NCBI RefSeq assembly: GCF_030252425.1
Contig: NZ_CP126994.1
Coordinates: 3,343,001-3,407,000 of the forward strand
DNA: 64,000 nucleotides
Reading direction: 5' to 3'
Source of the DNA: Acidisoma sp. PAMC 29798
Lineage (GTDB): Bacteria > Pseudomonadota > Alphaproteobacteria > Acetobacterales > Acetobacteraceae
The position numbers and the translations under genes are program-made. The notes below the pieces were generated by a model. The model had not been told where the DNA came from. It ran no database searches and saw nothing but the letters and a program-made list of their open reading frames with translations. This document shows positions 24,920 to 33,361 of the stretch, piece by piece (positions within the stretch are counted from its first letter, which is position 1; every line of letters begins with the position of its first letter).

Positions 24920-25875
24920 CCGATGGACAGCCGCCCTGGCCCATCGCGATCGTGACCGGCTTCCTCGGCAGCGGCAAAACGACGCTGATCACACGCCTGC
25001 TGCATGATCCGGACATGCGAGACACGATGGTCATCGTGAACGAGTTTGGCGATATCGGGCTCGACCATCACCTGATCCAGGCCGTCACGGATACGGTCAT
25101 CCTCTTGGCGAACGGCTGCCTGTGTTGCCGAGTGCGGCAGGATGTTGTGCAGACATTGCGCGCGCTGTATCGCGACTGGCTGGCCGGCGCGATTCCTGGT
25201 TTCCGGCGTGTGCTGATCGAAACGACCGGTCTGGCCGAACCGGGTCCTTTGGTCGCCTCTCTTTGCGGGCATCCGCTGCTTTCGGATGCTTTCGCGCTGC
25301 GGGGCGTCACCACGCTGGTCGATGCGGAACACGGCCTGGATCAATTGGCGCGGGGCGTGACCTGTCGGAACCAGATCTGCGCCGCCGACCACCTGTTCCT
25401 GTCGAAATGCGATCTGGTTGGCGCGGCGCAGATCGTTGTTTTGCGCGATCAACTCCACCGCCTTAATCCTCTGGCAGAGATCCGGCAGACGGATGGCGTC
25501 ATTCAGCCCGGATGGCTGTTCCAGCACGTGGTGGTGCGCCCGGTGCCCTCGTCACTCTTCTGCGCCGAGGGCGAGGATCACCTGGCCGGGATCGCGACCC
25601 TGCTGCTGCGGTCGGACACGTCGCTCGTCTGGACATCGTTCAGGCTTTGGCTGAGCGACGTGCTGGACAAATACGGGTCACGGCTGCTGCGACTGAAGGG
25701 CCGCCTGACCTTCGATGCCTCCGCTGGTCCCGTCATCATCCAGGCCGTCCATCACAGCTTCTATCCCGTCGAACCGGCGCCCCATGCCGGTGAGAACTTC
25801 CTAGTGCTGATCTTCGACGGTCCCGCTCCCCCTGACGTCGCAGCAGGGTTCAACGCGATGACGATGGCCCTATAG
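24916..25875 (+). CDS. CobW/COG0523 family GTP-binding metallochaperone-like protein
   Basis: A 319-residue G3E GTPase. The P-loop GFLGSGKT is at 15-22, the metal-binding CxCC motif at Cys68-Cys71 (NGCLCCRVR), and a C-terminal CobW_C-like domain covers about 215-315. The guanine-specificity motif reads SKCDL rather than NKxDL. Family members deliver zinc, cobalt or other metals to client enzymes. The GTG start overlaps the LacI stop by 4 bp, tying it to the CUT2/cyclase regulon. The metal-dependent cyclase could be its client, which is inference. Confidence 0.88.
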   Translation: MTDGQPPWPIAIVTGFLGSGKTTLITRLLHDPDMRDTMVIVNEFGDIGLDHHLIQAVTDTVILLANGCLCCRVRQDVVQTLRALYRDWLAGAIPGFRRVLIETTGLAEPGPLVASLCGHPLLSDAFALRGVTTLVDAEHGLDQLARGVTCRNQICAADHLFLSKCDLVGAAQIVVLRDQLHRLNPLAEIRQTDGVIQPGWLFQHVVVRPVPSSLFCAEGEDHLAGIATLLLRSDTSLVWTSFRLWLSDVLDKYGSRLLRLKGRLTFDASAGPVIIQAVHHSFYPVEPAPHAGENFLVLIFDGPAPPDVAAGFNAMTMAL

Positions 25876-25886
25876 TCTGAGGGCAT

Positions 25887-25949
25887 CAGAGAGCTTTTTC
25901 CGGCACCATTGGGGCCGATAAGGGCGTGCCCCATGAAGGAGAGTTGATG
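25887..25949 (-). pseudogene. Fragment of an ABC transporter ATP-binding gene (Walker A only)
   Basis: On the minus strand, 21 codons read HQLSFMGHALIGPNGAGKSSL, an intact Walker A motif in the form typical of LivG-like ATPases. Upstream (25950-25988) the frame stays open but does not resemble an ABC N-terminus. Downstream it runs at once into the antisense of the CobW gene. It is therefore a remnant, probably left by a rearrangement next to the CobW gene. The identity of the parent gene cannot be told. Confidence 0.55.
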
Positions 25950-26076
25950 CCCGCAAGTCTGAAGGCTGCGCGAACCATGCGAAACCATAATGCACTAATG
26001 TTAACCATGTGAATATTTTATTTACGCGTAGACCGCGTCGAATCCCCGCAGGTTGAGCGTGAGATGGGTCGAAAGC

Positions 26077-26721
26077 CTAACCAGGCGGCTTGGCCACTTG
26101 CACGGCGGCCTCGTTGCGGCGGAGGAAGGGAAGCGTCCATGGCGGGTCGTAGAACCAGGCCACCGGCTGTCCCACGGGCAGCCATCCGCTGCCCTGCAAC
26201 CGCCGCAGCACTTCGCGATCGGCCGCCTCAGTCGCCGTCGGGTCTCTCGAACCGGTGTAGCGATAAACGCCGTAGGTCTCGGGCGGAACAGTGACGATCT
26301 TGACCTTGGGATCATCGGGACGGGGCAAGGTGGCATCGGTATACTGGGCGGGCATGAAGAAGCGGATGCGCCAGACGCCGGGCGCCGGCTGGTCTTGGCC
26401 CACCGGGGCCGTCATGGCGATCGTGCGGGTGCCGCCGGCCTGCGCCACCGGGGCTGTCATCGCGATGCCGCCCTTGCTGGAATTGGCACCGAAGATGTAG
26501 CGGGCAAGCCGCCGGAACCCTTCGTTGCGGGAAAACTCTTCGCTTCCTGTCACATCGGTTTCGGCCGCGAGCCGTGCGCCATATTGCCTGATTTCCAGCG
26601 GTCCCTGCGCCTGGAGAACCGTGTAGCGAGATTCCTCCGTACTCGATCGAATGCCGACGACGGAACAGGCACTCAGCACGATGCTGGAGAGGATCGACAT
26701 GGCAACCATCTTGAACTGCAT
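26077..26721 (-). CDS. SOUL heme-binding family lipoprotein
   Basis: A 214-residue protein beginning with a lipoprotein signal (ILSSIVLSACS, lipobox cysteine near residue 19). The mature part has the SOUL/HBP pattern: YTVLQAQGPLEIRQYGA, then FRRLARYIFGANSSKGGIAM, repeated IAMTAPV blocks, and WRIRFFMPAQYTDATLPRP. SOUL proteins bind heme or related tetrapyrroles in a shallow pocket; bacterial roles are unclear. It is divergent from the cytochrome bo oxidase operon, which may link it to heme handling at the cell envelope. Confidence 0.88.
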   Translation of the reverse strand: MQFKMVAMSILSSIVLSACSVVGIRSSTEESRYTVLQAQGPLEIRQYGARLAAETDVTGSEEFSRNEGFRRLARYIFGANSSKGGIAMTAPVAQAGGTRTIAMTAPVGQDQPAPGVWRIRFFMPAQYTDATLPRPDDPKVKIVTVPPETYGVYRYTGSRDPTATEAADREVLRRLQGSGWLPVGQPVAWFYDPPWTLPFLRRNEAAVQVAKPPG

Positions 26722-26787
26722 CGACGTTATGTAGCACGAGGGAGACGGGCCGCTCTATCACAGCCGAACCACGTCATCGTGACATGA

Positions 26788-26802
26788 CCATTCCCGGAAT
26801 GG
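26788..26802. promoter_or_regulatory. 15-bp odd palindrome upstream of the cyo operon
   Basis: CCATTCC and GGAATGG are separated by a single base between the SOUL gene and the cyo operon. The dyad is perfect apart from the central base and sits 40 bases upstream of the first short reading frame of the operon. It could bind a regulator of the oxidase genes; there is no further support. Confidence 0.3.
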
Positions 26803-26841
26803 GGCGTAGCCGCTGCATCGACCGCTTCCGTGGAGAGTATC

Positions 26842-26925
26842 ATGCCGAACAGTCCCATCGTGACGGAGCCAGGTCCCCTTGAGGCGGCCACCTCCGACCT
26901 GAGGCCGCTCGGGGGTCCTCACTGA
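26842..26925 (+). CDS. Possible 27-aa leader peptide coupled to cyoA
   Basis: ATG at 26842 is preceded by GGAGAG and opens a 27-codon frame (MPNSPIVTEPGP..., Pro/Gly-rich) whose TGA overlaps the cyoA ATG as ATGATG-type TGATG. The arrangement would couple cyoA translation to this peptide. The peptide has no hydrophobic segment and no recognised family. It may be a regulatory leader or only a chance frame. Confidence 0.4.
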   Translation: MPNSPIVTEPGPLEAATSDLRPLGGPH

Positions 26926-27806
26926 TGGCCAAGGCCATCTTTGGTCGGCTCGGGCTTTTCATCACGTGCCTAGCGTTAAGCGGATGCGGCGCCTTACGGC
27001 ACGGGTTCCTGTCTCCCCTGGGGCCGGTGGCGGGCGTCGAACGCCACTATTTCCTGATCGTCTGTCTCGTCTTGATCCTTGTCGTCATGCCCGTCTTTAT
27101 CCTGGCGCCCTTCATCGCCTGGCATTACCGGCTGAGCAACACGCACAGCGCCTATCGGCCGCAATGGGGATTTTCCTGGACACTGGAAGGTTTTATCTGG
27201 ATCCCACCAACGCTGATCGTGATCTTCCTCGGCGTATTGCTGTGGACCTACACGCATCGGCTTGACCCCTATCGCCAACTTGCCGGCAATGCGCCGCTGG
27301 AAGTTGACGTCGTCGCGCTGGATTGGAAGTGGCTGTTCATCTACCCGCAGCAGAACATCGCGACAGTCAATGAACTGGTCGTGCCCGCCGGGCAGCCGGT
27401 CCGTCTTATGTTGACGAGCGGCACAGTGATGCAGTCTTTGCTGATGCCGCAGCTCGCCGGCCAGATCTACGCGATGGCGGGCATGATGACACAGCTCAAC
27501 TTCGAGGCAAGCAAACCCGGCGAGAGTTTGGGCGAAAACACCCAATTCAACGGCGTGGGCTTCCAGGATGATAAGTTCACGGTGTCAGCGCGCGATCCTC
27601 ATGATTTCGCGCAGTGGCTCGCGGGGGTGCGTTCACAACAAACCCGTTTGGATGTCTCAGCCTACCAATCTCTGTCGGTCCGCTCCACCGTGCCGCATCC
27701 CCTCATCTTCGCCGCCGTCGATGCCGGGCTCTTCGCCGGGATCGTCAGGCAATCTATCCCGACCGGCCATACCCTGAAGCTGGAGGCTGCGCAGAGCCAT
27801 GAATGA
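26925..27806 (+). CDS. cyoA: Cytochrome bo-type ubiquinol oxidase subunit II
   Basis: Subunit II of a proton-pumping quinol oxidase. The 293 residues start with a lipoprotein signal (CLALSGCG, cysteine near residue 21), then one further transmembrane hairpin (FLIVCLVLILVVMPVFILAP and FIWIPPTLIVIFLGVLLWTY), then a cupredoxin-like periplasmic domain. That domain has DWKWLFIYPQQNIATVNELV but lacks the copper A ligands, as expected for quinol rather than cytochrome c oxidases. It overlaps cyoB by 8 bp. Confidence 0.93.
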   Translation: MAKAIFGRLGLFITCLALSGCGALRHGFLSPLGPVAGVERHYFLIVCLVLILVVMPVFILAPFIAWHYRLSNTHSAYRPQWGFSWTLEGFIWIPPTLIVIFLGVLLWTYTHRLDPYRQLAGNAPLEVDVVALDWKWLFIYPQQNIATVNELVVPAGQPVRLMLTSGTVMQSLLMPQLAGQIYAMAGMMTQLNFEASKPGESLGENTQFNGVGFQDDKFTVSARDPHDFAQWLAGVRSQQTRLDVSAYQSLSVRSTVPHPLIFAAVDAGLFAGIVRQSIPTGHTLKLEAAQSHE

Positions 27807-29889
27807 ACCCACAGGCCTGTGGCATATCCTGCTTGGCAATCTGACCTTTGATGCCTTGCCCTTCGTCCGTGCCTGGCACAGCCCATCGATCAACGAAATC
27901 ATCGGTGCCGGCGCGGGGGCTGTCGTGATCATCGGCGCCATCTGCACCTTTGCCCTGATCACCCGGCTCGGCAAATGGCGCTACCTTTGGACCGAGTGGA
28001 TGACGAGCGTCGATCACAAGAAAATCGGCATCATGTATGTGCTGATCGCCTTCGTGATGTTGTCCCGCGCGCTGATGGAGGCGGTGCTGATCCGGATGCA
28101 GCAAGCCGTGGCAATCCAGACGCCGGGGTTCATCGAACCCAATCATTTTGCCCAGCTTTTTAGTACTCACGGCAGCATCATGATCTTCTTTATGGCCATG
28201 CCGTTTCTTACGGGTCTGATCAACTACGTCGTGCCGCTCCAGATTGGGGCGCGGGATGTGGCCTTCCCAAGTCTGAACTCAGTCAGCCTTTGGCTCACGG
28301 CGGGGGGCTCCGGACTCATGATGGCGTCCCTCGTGGTCGGGGAATTCTCGACAGGTGGTTGGAGCGGCTACCCGCCCTATACCGAACTCAACTACAGCGG
28401 CGGGGTCGGGCCAGACTATTGGATCTGGGCCGTGACGCTGAGTTCACTCGGTTCGATGTTCGTCGGCATCAATGTGGCCGTCACACTCTACAAGCTGCGA
28501 GCCCCCGGCATGAGCTGGATGCGCATGCCGCTGTTCTGCTGGACCTCGCTGTGTACCGCCATCCTGATGATCTTCGCGATGCCGGCGCTCACGGTCGCCA
28601 CGCTTTTGCTGGCAGCGGACCGTTATCTCGGGATGCATTTCTTCACCGACAGCCTCGGTGGCAATATGATGAACTACGTCAACCTGTTTTGGCTCTTCGG
28701 CCATCCCGAGGTCTATATCCTGGTCCTTCCCGCCTTCGGCGTGTTCTCCGAAGTCGTCTCGGCTTTCTCCTCTAAAGAACTCTACGGCTATACGTCTCTC
28801 GTTCTGGCGACTTTGGCGATCGCGGTGCTGTCCTTCACCGTCTGGGTCCACCACTTCTTTACGATGGGCCAAGGTGCCAACGTCAATGCCGTCTTCGGGA
28901 TCGCGACGATGATCATCGGCATCCCGACGGGCGTCAAAATCTATGACTGGATCTGGACCATGTTTCGCGGCGAGGTGCGCTTCACACCGCCCATGCTGTT
29001 CTCGATAGCCTTCATGGTCACTTTCGTCATCGGCGGCTTCACGGGAATCATTCTGGCCACGCCGCCCCTGGACTACCTCGTCCACAACACGCTTTTCCTC
29101 GTCGCACATTTCCACAACATGCTCATTCCGGGGCTGCTCTATGGCATGATCGCGGGCTACCAATATTGGTTCCCGAAGGCCTTCGGCTTTCGGCTGTCCG
29201 AGCGCTGGGGCAGGATCGCCTTCGTCTGTTGGGTGGTTGGATTCTATCTCGCATTTATGCCGCTCTATGTTCTGGGCGCGGCTGGCATGGCGCGCCGAAC
29301 GCAGGAGGTCTTCGATCCGACCTTTCGCCCCTGGTTGATCGCGGCCCTCTGCGGTGCCTTGGTGCTGTTCGCGGGGCTTGCGAGCCTGTTTATCCAGCTT
29401 TGGGTGAGTATCCGCGACCGCCACGCTAATGGCGTGCCGGTCGGTGACCCCTGGGATGCGCGGGGCCTGGAATGGGCGACGTCATCGCCGCCGCCCGAGT
29501 ATAACTTCGCGACCATTCCGCATGTCAGCAATCTTGACGCCTTCTACTGGCGCAAGCGGAACAACGGCGCGTACCACCCCGCAGACCACTATCGGGATAT
29601 CACCCTGCCCGGCAATACCAGCATGGGCGTCATCATCGGTGTCGCGGCCGCCTTCTGTGCTTTCGGTCTCATCTGGCATATCTGGTGGCTGGCTGGCTTG
29701 AGCGTCCTGATCATTCTCGGCAGTTGGATCGCGCGCAGCTTCAGCCGTGATACCGAGCGCATCGTGTCGGCGGCGGAGGTCGAGCGGATCGATAGAGCTT
29801 GGCTCGCCCAGGCCGCAGCAGCGCGCCCGGTTCCCCGCCAACTTGAAGAAAACGCCGCCAACGAGGGACTCGCCGAATGGATGGCTTGA
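27799..29889 (+). CDS. cyoB: Cytochrome bo-type ubiquinol oxidase subunit I
   Basis: Catalytic subunit with low-spin heme and the heme-copper centre, 696 residues, with about fifteen hydrophobic segments. Metal-ligand motifs are visible: STHGSIMIFFMAMPFLTGL, WLFGHPEVYILVLPAFGVFS (the Cu-B His and cross-linked Tyr region), VWVHHFFTMG and LVAHFHNMLIPG. Length and the long C-terminal extension fit the CyoB/QoxB group. It is inside cyoABCD, with overlaps on both sides. Confidence 0.96.
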   Translation: MNEPTGLWHILLGNLTFDALPFVRAWHSPSINEIIGAGAGAVVIIGAICTFALITRLGKWRYLWTEWMTSVDHKKIGIMYVLIAFVMLSRALMEAVLIRMQQAVAIQTPGFIEPNHFAQLFSTHGSIMIFFMAMPFLTGLINYVVPLQIGARDVAFPSLNSVSLWLTAGGSGLMMASLVVGEFSTGGWSGYPPYTELNYSGGVGPDYWIWAVTLSSLGSMFVGINVAVTLYKLRAPGMSWMRMPLFCWTSLCTAILMIFAMPALTVATLLLAADRYLGMHFFTDSLGGNMMNYVNLFWLFGHPEVYILVLPAFGVFSEVVSAFSSKELYGYTSLVLATLAIAVLSFTVWVHHFFTMGQGANVNAVFGIATMIIGIPTGVKIYDWIWTMFRGEVRFTPPMLFSIAFMVTFVIGGFTGIILATPPLDYLVHNTLFLVAHFHNMLIPGLLYGMIAGYQYWFPKAFGFRLSERWGRIAFVCWVVGFYLAFMPLYVLGAAGMARRTQEVFDPTFRPWLIAALCGALVLFAGLASLFIQLWVSIRDRHANGVPVGDPWDARGLEWATSSPPPEYNFATIPHVSNLDAFYWRKRNNGAYHPADHYRDITLPGNTSMGVIIGVAAAFCAFGLIWHIWWLAGLSVLIILGSWIARSFSRDTERIVSAAEVERIDRAWLAQAAAARPVPRQLEENAANEGLAEWMA

Positions 29890-30512
29890 GTGGCCCCGAG
29901 TTCCGTCATGTCGGCCTGAACCTCCAGGACCATCCGAGCCTCACGACACAGCAGGTCGAGAGTAACATCTTCGGCTTCTGGGTCTTCCTGATGAGTGATG
30001 CGGTGATCTTCGCATTGCTCTTCGCCGTCTATGGAACGATGCTGGTCGGCACCGCAGGCGGCCCTGGGCCTGCTCAGGAATTCAAGATCGGCCCGGCCTT
30101 CTTGGAGACGCTCATCCTGCTCACGAGCAGCTTCACCTTCGGCATGGCGTCGATGTCAATGAAATACGGTCGTAGCGCCCTCGGCCTGTTTTGCTGGCTG
30201 CTCGTGACGCTCTTCCTAGGCTTGGCGTTTCTGGGGATGGAGTTGAACGATTTTGCGGCCATGTTCGCGCATGGGGCGGTCCCCCAGCGCAGTGGCTTCC
30301 TCTCCTCTTTCTTTGTCCTCGTCGGCATGCATGGTCTGCACGTCACCGCAGGCGCCCTATGGATCATCGTCATGATGGTGCAAATCTGCGTCTTCGGGCT
30401 CGATGCGCGGGTCAAGATCAATATTATCCGCCTCGGCTTGTTTTGGCATTTCCTGGATGTGGTGTGGGTGGTGATCTTCTCGGTGGTCTACCTTCAGGGT
30501 CTGATGCGATGA
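29877..30512 (+). CDS. cyoC: Cytochrome bo-type ubiquinol oxidase subunit III
   Basis: A 211-residue, five-helix subunit III. FGFWVFLMSDAVIFALLFAV and LVGMHGLHVTAGALWIIVMM are characteristic of the CyoC group, as is the short FWHFLDVVWVVIFSVVYL near the end. It overlaps cyoB by 13 bp and cyoD by 4 bp. Subunit III stabilises the complex and supports proton uptake. Confidence 0.95.
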   Translation: MDGLSGPEFRHVGLNLQDHPSLTTQQVESNIFGFWVFLMSDAVIFALLFAVYGTMLVGTAGGPGPAQEFKIGPAFLETLILLTSSFTFGMASMSMKYGRSALGLFCWLLVTLFLGLAFLGMELNDFAAMFAHGAVPQRSGFLSSFFVLVGMHGLHVTAGALWIIVMMVQICVFGLDARVKINIIRLGLFWHFLDVVWVVIFSVVYLQGLMR

Positions 30513-30823
30513 GTGGGCAAGGCAACGACATGCGACGGGAGCGCATGACCTATGGCATCGGCTATGCGAGCGCGCTGGCACTGACGGGCATCGCTTTCGC
30601 CCTGGTGCATTGGCACGTCTTCTCCCTCGACTGGACGCTCGGCATCGTTTTTGGCTTGGCGTTGCTACAGATCCTCGTGCATTTTCGCTGCTTTCTCCAC
30701 ATCACCTTGGGGCGTTCAGCACGGGCGGATTTGCAACTGCTGCTATTCTCCACTCTGATCGTGTCGTTGATGGTGGCGGGAACGCTCGTCGTCGTATTCA
30801 ACCTGCGCTCCAGGATGATGTAG
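30509..30823 (+). CDS. cyoD: Cytochrome bo-type ubiquinol oxidase subunit IV
   Basis: A 104-residue, three-helix small subunit starting at the ATG at 30509, which overlaps the cyoC stop. YGIGYASALALTGIAFALVH, LQILVHFRCFLHI and a final helix ending VVVFNLRSRMM match CyoD. No cyoE (heme O synthase) follows, so heme modification must be encoded elsewhere. Confidence 0.9.
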   Translation: MSGQGNDMRRERMTYGIGYASALALTGIAFALVHWHVFSLDWTLGIVFGLALLQILVHFRCFLHITLGRSARADLQLLLFSTLIVSLMVAGTLVVVFNLRSRMM

Positions 30824-30876
30824 CGACAGACGAGATGACCGGCGTCTGCCGCTCGCGATAACTGAATGGAGTCCCT

Positions 30877-32217
30877 TTGACTGCGAGATTCCGAAAACTT
30901 CTGAGTGATTTGGGCGAAACCTTCTGGCTTCTGCCCGGTGCGATGGTCGTTGCCGGCATCATCTTGGCTTTGGGCCTGGTGAGCCTGGATCGAAGCGGGA
31001 CGATACCGAAATGGCTCATTGAGAGCCCATGGCTCTATAGTGGTGGCGGCACCGGCGCGCGCACGCTTTTAGGCGCCGTCGCGTCCTCGACCATCGGCGT
31101 CGCAGGCACAGTCTTCTCTATCACCATCGCAGCCCTATCCCTGGCTGCCGGCCAGATGGGGCCTCGGCTCCTCCGTAACTTCACCCGCGACCGCGGCAAT
31201 CAAGTCACCTTGGGCGCCTTTTTAGGCACCTTCTCCTATGCGTTGATGGTGCTGAGGAGCGTGAGAACACAAGAAGAAGGGACGTTCGTTCCCCATCTGT
31301 CTCTCAGCATTGGCATTCTTCTGGCGTTCGTGTGCGTCGGCACTCTGGTCTTCTTCGTCGGTCACATGGCCGGACGTATCAACGTCGATACGGTGATCGA
31401 CCTTGTCAGTCAGGACGTCCGCGTCGCCATTGCGCGGCTCACAACGACAGACGCGCAAGCACTGCCGCCATCAGGCGCATTCTGGCGCCAAGCGCTGCCG
31501 ATCACCGACACGAGGCGCGGGTATCTTCAGCAGCTCGATGATACCGGGCTCGCCGCTTGGGCCGCGAAAAACAAGGTCTCCATTCGCTTGTTGGTGCGCC
31601 CTGGAGATTACGTGTTTCCCGGTGCACCGATCGCGCTCGTGCTGCCATCAGCGGCAGACGCCGGTCTTGCAATTCGTGACGCAACGGCCCTCGGGCCGCA
31701 GCGCGTGAGCGCCGCCGATCTTGAGTTTGCCGTGCGGCAGCTTGTCGAAGTTGCGGTGCGGGCGCTCTCGCCGGGGATCAATGATCCGCATACCGCCATC
31801 AGCGTGCTTGACCGTCTGGGCTCGGCCCTGTGCGATGTCGTGCCGCGCATCTTGCCAAGTGGAGTGACGCTTCACGACGGTGATGTCGCTCTCGTTGTGC
31901 CAAGCATCGACTATGATGGCTTGGTTGATGCGATGTTTCACATGATCCGGCAGAATGCCGCAGGCAGCGCAGCGGTGCTGATCCGGATGCTTGACGTTCT
32001 GACATCGGTTCTCAGCTGCGAGTTTGAGGCAGAGCGCAGGGATACCCTGCAACGCCACGCCGATCTTGTGCTCGGCGATGCCTCCCGCGACGTCACGACC
32101 CCCGCCGATCTCACCGACGTCAAGGCACGGCATATGAACTTTCAAATCATGCGCAGCACGGGACCGCTGGGTCTGATTGGGGCTCTTCCGCCTGCGTCTG
32201 CGCCCGTTAGTGAGTGA
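30877..32217 (+). CDS. DUF2254 family membrane protein
   Basis: A 446-residue predicted membrane protein. Four hydrophobic segments occupy the first 170 residues (FWLLPGAMVVAGIILALGLV; STIGVAGTVFSITIAALSLA; LGAFLGTFSYALMVL; LSIGILLAFVCVGTLVFFVG), followed by a soluble C-terminal region with RQLVEVAVRALSPGINDPHT, typical of DUF2254. The function is unknown. The start is TTG at 30877. It lies 53 bp after cyoD and may be read from the same transcript. Its 3' end overlaps the convergent lipoprotein gene by 11 bp. Confidence 0.85.
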   Translation: MTARFRKLLSDLGETFWLLPGAMVVAGIILALGLVSLDRSGTIPKWLIESPWLYSGGGTGARTLLGAVASSTIGVAGTVFSITIAALSLAAGQMGPRLLRNFTRDRGNQVTLGAFLGTFSYALMVLRSVRTQEEGTFVPHLSLSIGILLAFVCVGTLVFFVGHMAGRINVDTVIDLVSQDVRVAIARLTTTDAQALPPSGAFWRQALPITDTRRGYLQQLDDTGLAAWAAKNKVSIRLLVRPGDYVFPGAPIALVLPSAADAGLAIRDATALGPQRVSAADLEFAVRQLVEVAVRALSPGINDPHTAISVLDRLGSALCDVVPRILPSGVTLHDGDVALVVPSIDYDGLVDAMFHMIRQNAAGSAAVLIRMLDVLTSVLSCEFEAERRDTLQRHADLVLGDASRDVTTPADLTDVKARHMNFQIMRSTGPLGLIGALPPASAPVSE

Positions 32218-32731
32218 TGTGTTGAAAGAATCCCCAACGATTGATCGATGGTTCCGCGGAGGCCCATTTCCATCCTTGTGAATCGAGACAGGCAGACGTG
32301 ACGTAGAGCGTCTGATGCAGGTGGGGCTGTTTCCCCTGATCGATCGTGAAGAGGACTTCCTTGCAGTCGGCCAGGGGCGTTTGGATAAGCCGCGTCACTT
32401 CCATTTCGCCATGTTCATCATCGAACATCGGAATCTGATGCACAATCTTCCAAGGGCGCGTGGTGCCCACATCCATCTCGCCCACCGCGTCTACAATCGC
32501 GTCCTGCTCCGCATTCTGGCGAACACGCGCGACGTATTTCTGGAGTTGATCAACCCCAGCATTGACGCCCACGGCCACCGTGTAGCCGACAATGGGATTA
32601 GCAGTAACCGCACCGGTCGAGGCGCCGGCAATCGCGCCCGATATGCCGCCCAAAGCAGAACAGCCCGCAAGCAGAGGCATCGTAATGAAACCGAGCGCCA
32701 GCCAGGCGGATGCCTGGGCGGTTGATCTCAC
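32207..32731 (-). CDS. Putative lipoprotein, tandem paralogue B
   Basis: About 174 residues from a GTG at 32731 that overlaps the stop of the preceding gene as GTGA. A lipoprotein signal (MPLLAGCSALGG) is followed by a Gly/Ala-rich segment that could insert in a membrane (GISGAIAGASTGAVTANPIV). The soluble region contains PWKIVHQIPMFDDEHGEMEV and CKEVLFTIDQ. The neighbouring gene encodes a clear paralogue with the same motifs. No known family is recognised; an envelope function is likely. Confidence 0.7.
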   Translation of the reverse strand: MRSTAQASAWLALGFITMPLLAGCSALGGISGAIAGASTGAVTANPIVGYTVAVGVNAGVDQLQKYVARVRQNAEQDAIVDAVGEMDVGTTRPWKIVHQIPMFDDEHGEMEVTRLIQTPLADCKEVLFTIDQGKQPHLHQTLYVTSACLDSQGWKWASAEPSINRWGFFQHITH

Positions 32732-33249
32732 TGGAGCGAACCCCACCGTGTCGTCGCAGGCTCGGCCGTTGCCCACCGCCATTGCATTCCGTCTTGGCAG
32801 ATGGCAGCGACATAGAAGGCACGCACAGGTTGATTTTTGCGAAGCCGATCGATGGAGAAGACGATTTCCTTACAGGCGAGCGGAGCCTGGCTGATCATCC
32901 GGCTGATCGCCACTTGCCCGTGCTCATCATCTTCAATCGGAATATCGTGGGAGACGGACCAAGGTGCGACGCCGCCCACTGGCAGCGCGCCGGCTGTCAT
33001 CGCGATTTGGTTCTGCTCCGCATTATGAACACGACGCTCGACATAGCCAAGGCCTGTCGCCGCGGCAGACTGGACACCAAGGCCGATGGCGGCGGTGACG
33101 GAGCCATTCTTCGTGACGGCACTGGCGATTCCCGCACCGGCAATACCGGCGGCGTCAGACGTTCCTTCCGTCAAGACTGAGCCACATCCAGAGAGACTGA
33201 CCAGTCCAAGAGCACATGCAAGGAAGCTCATCCGCGTTTGGAAATTCAT
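32728..33249 (-). CDS. Putative lipoprotein, tandem paralogue A
   Basis: About 173 residues from the ATG at 33249 after GGGAGGGG; a GTG six bases upstream is less likely. Lipoprotein signal LGLVSLSGCGSV, then an Ala/Gly-rich stretch, then PWSVSHDIPIEDDEHGQVAI, CKEIVFSID and a Trp-rich end (MQWRWATAEPATTRWGSLQ). The parallel motifs in the downstream gene (PWKIVHQIPMFDDEHGEMEV; WKWASAEPSINRWGFFQ) show a tandem duplication. Function unknown. Confidence 0.7.
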   Translation of the reverse strand: MNFQTRMSFLACALGLVSLSGCGSVLTEGTSDAAGIAGAGIASAVTKNGSVTAAIGLGVQSAAATGLGYVERRVHNAEQNQIAMTAGALPVGGVAPWSVSHDIPIEDDEHGQVAISRMISQAPLACKEIVFSIDRLRKNQPVRAFYVAAICQDGMQWRWATAEPATTRWGSLQ

Positions 33250-33361
33250 GCACACCCCTCCCGGCGAACGCAGCCTTAAGGGCTTGGTCGATTCGCGCTT
33301 ATGGGACCTGAACCCGGAAAGTCGCCGGGCGTCAACCGCTGGGATGCATCACGATGTCGAG

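Noticed and set aside
28444-29424. A 326-codon minus-strand frame opposite cyoB
   Set aside because: It is highly charged and His/Glu/Asp-rich, the usual signature of antisense to membrane-protein codons; cyoB is certain.
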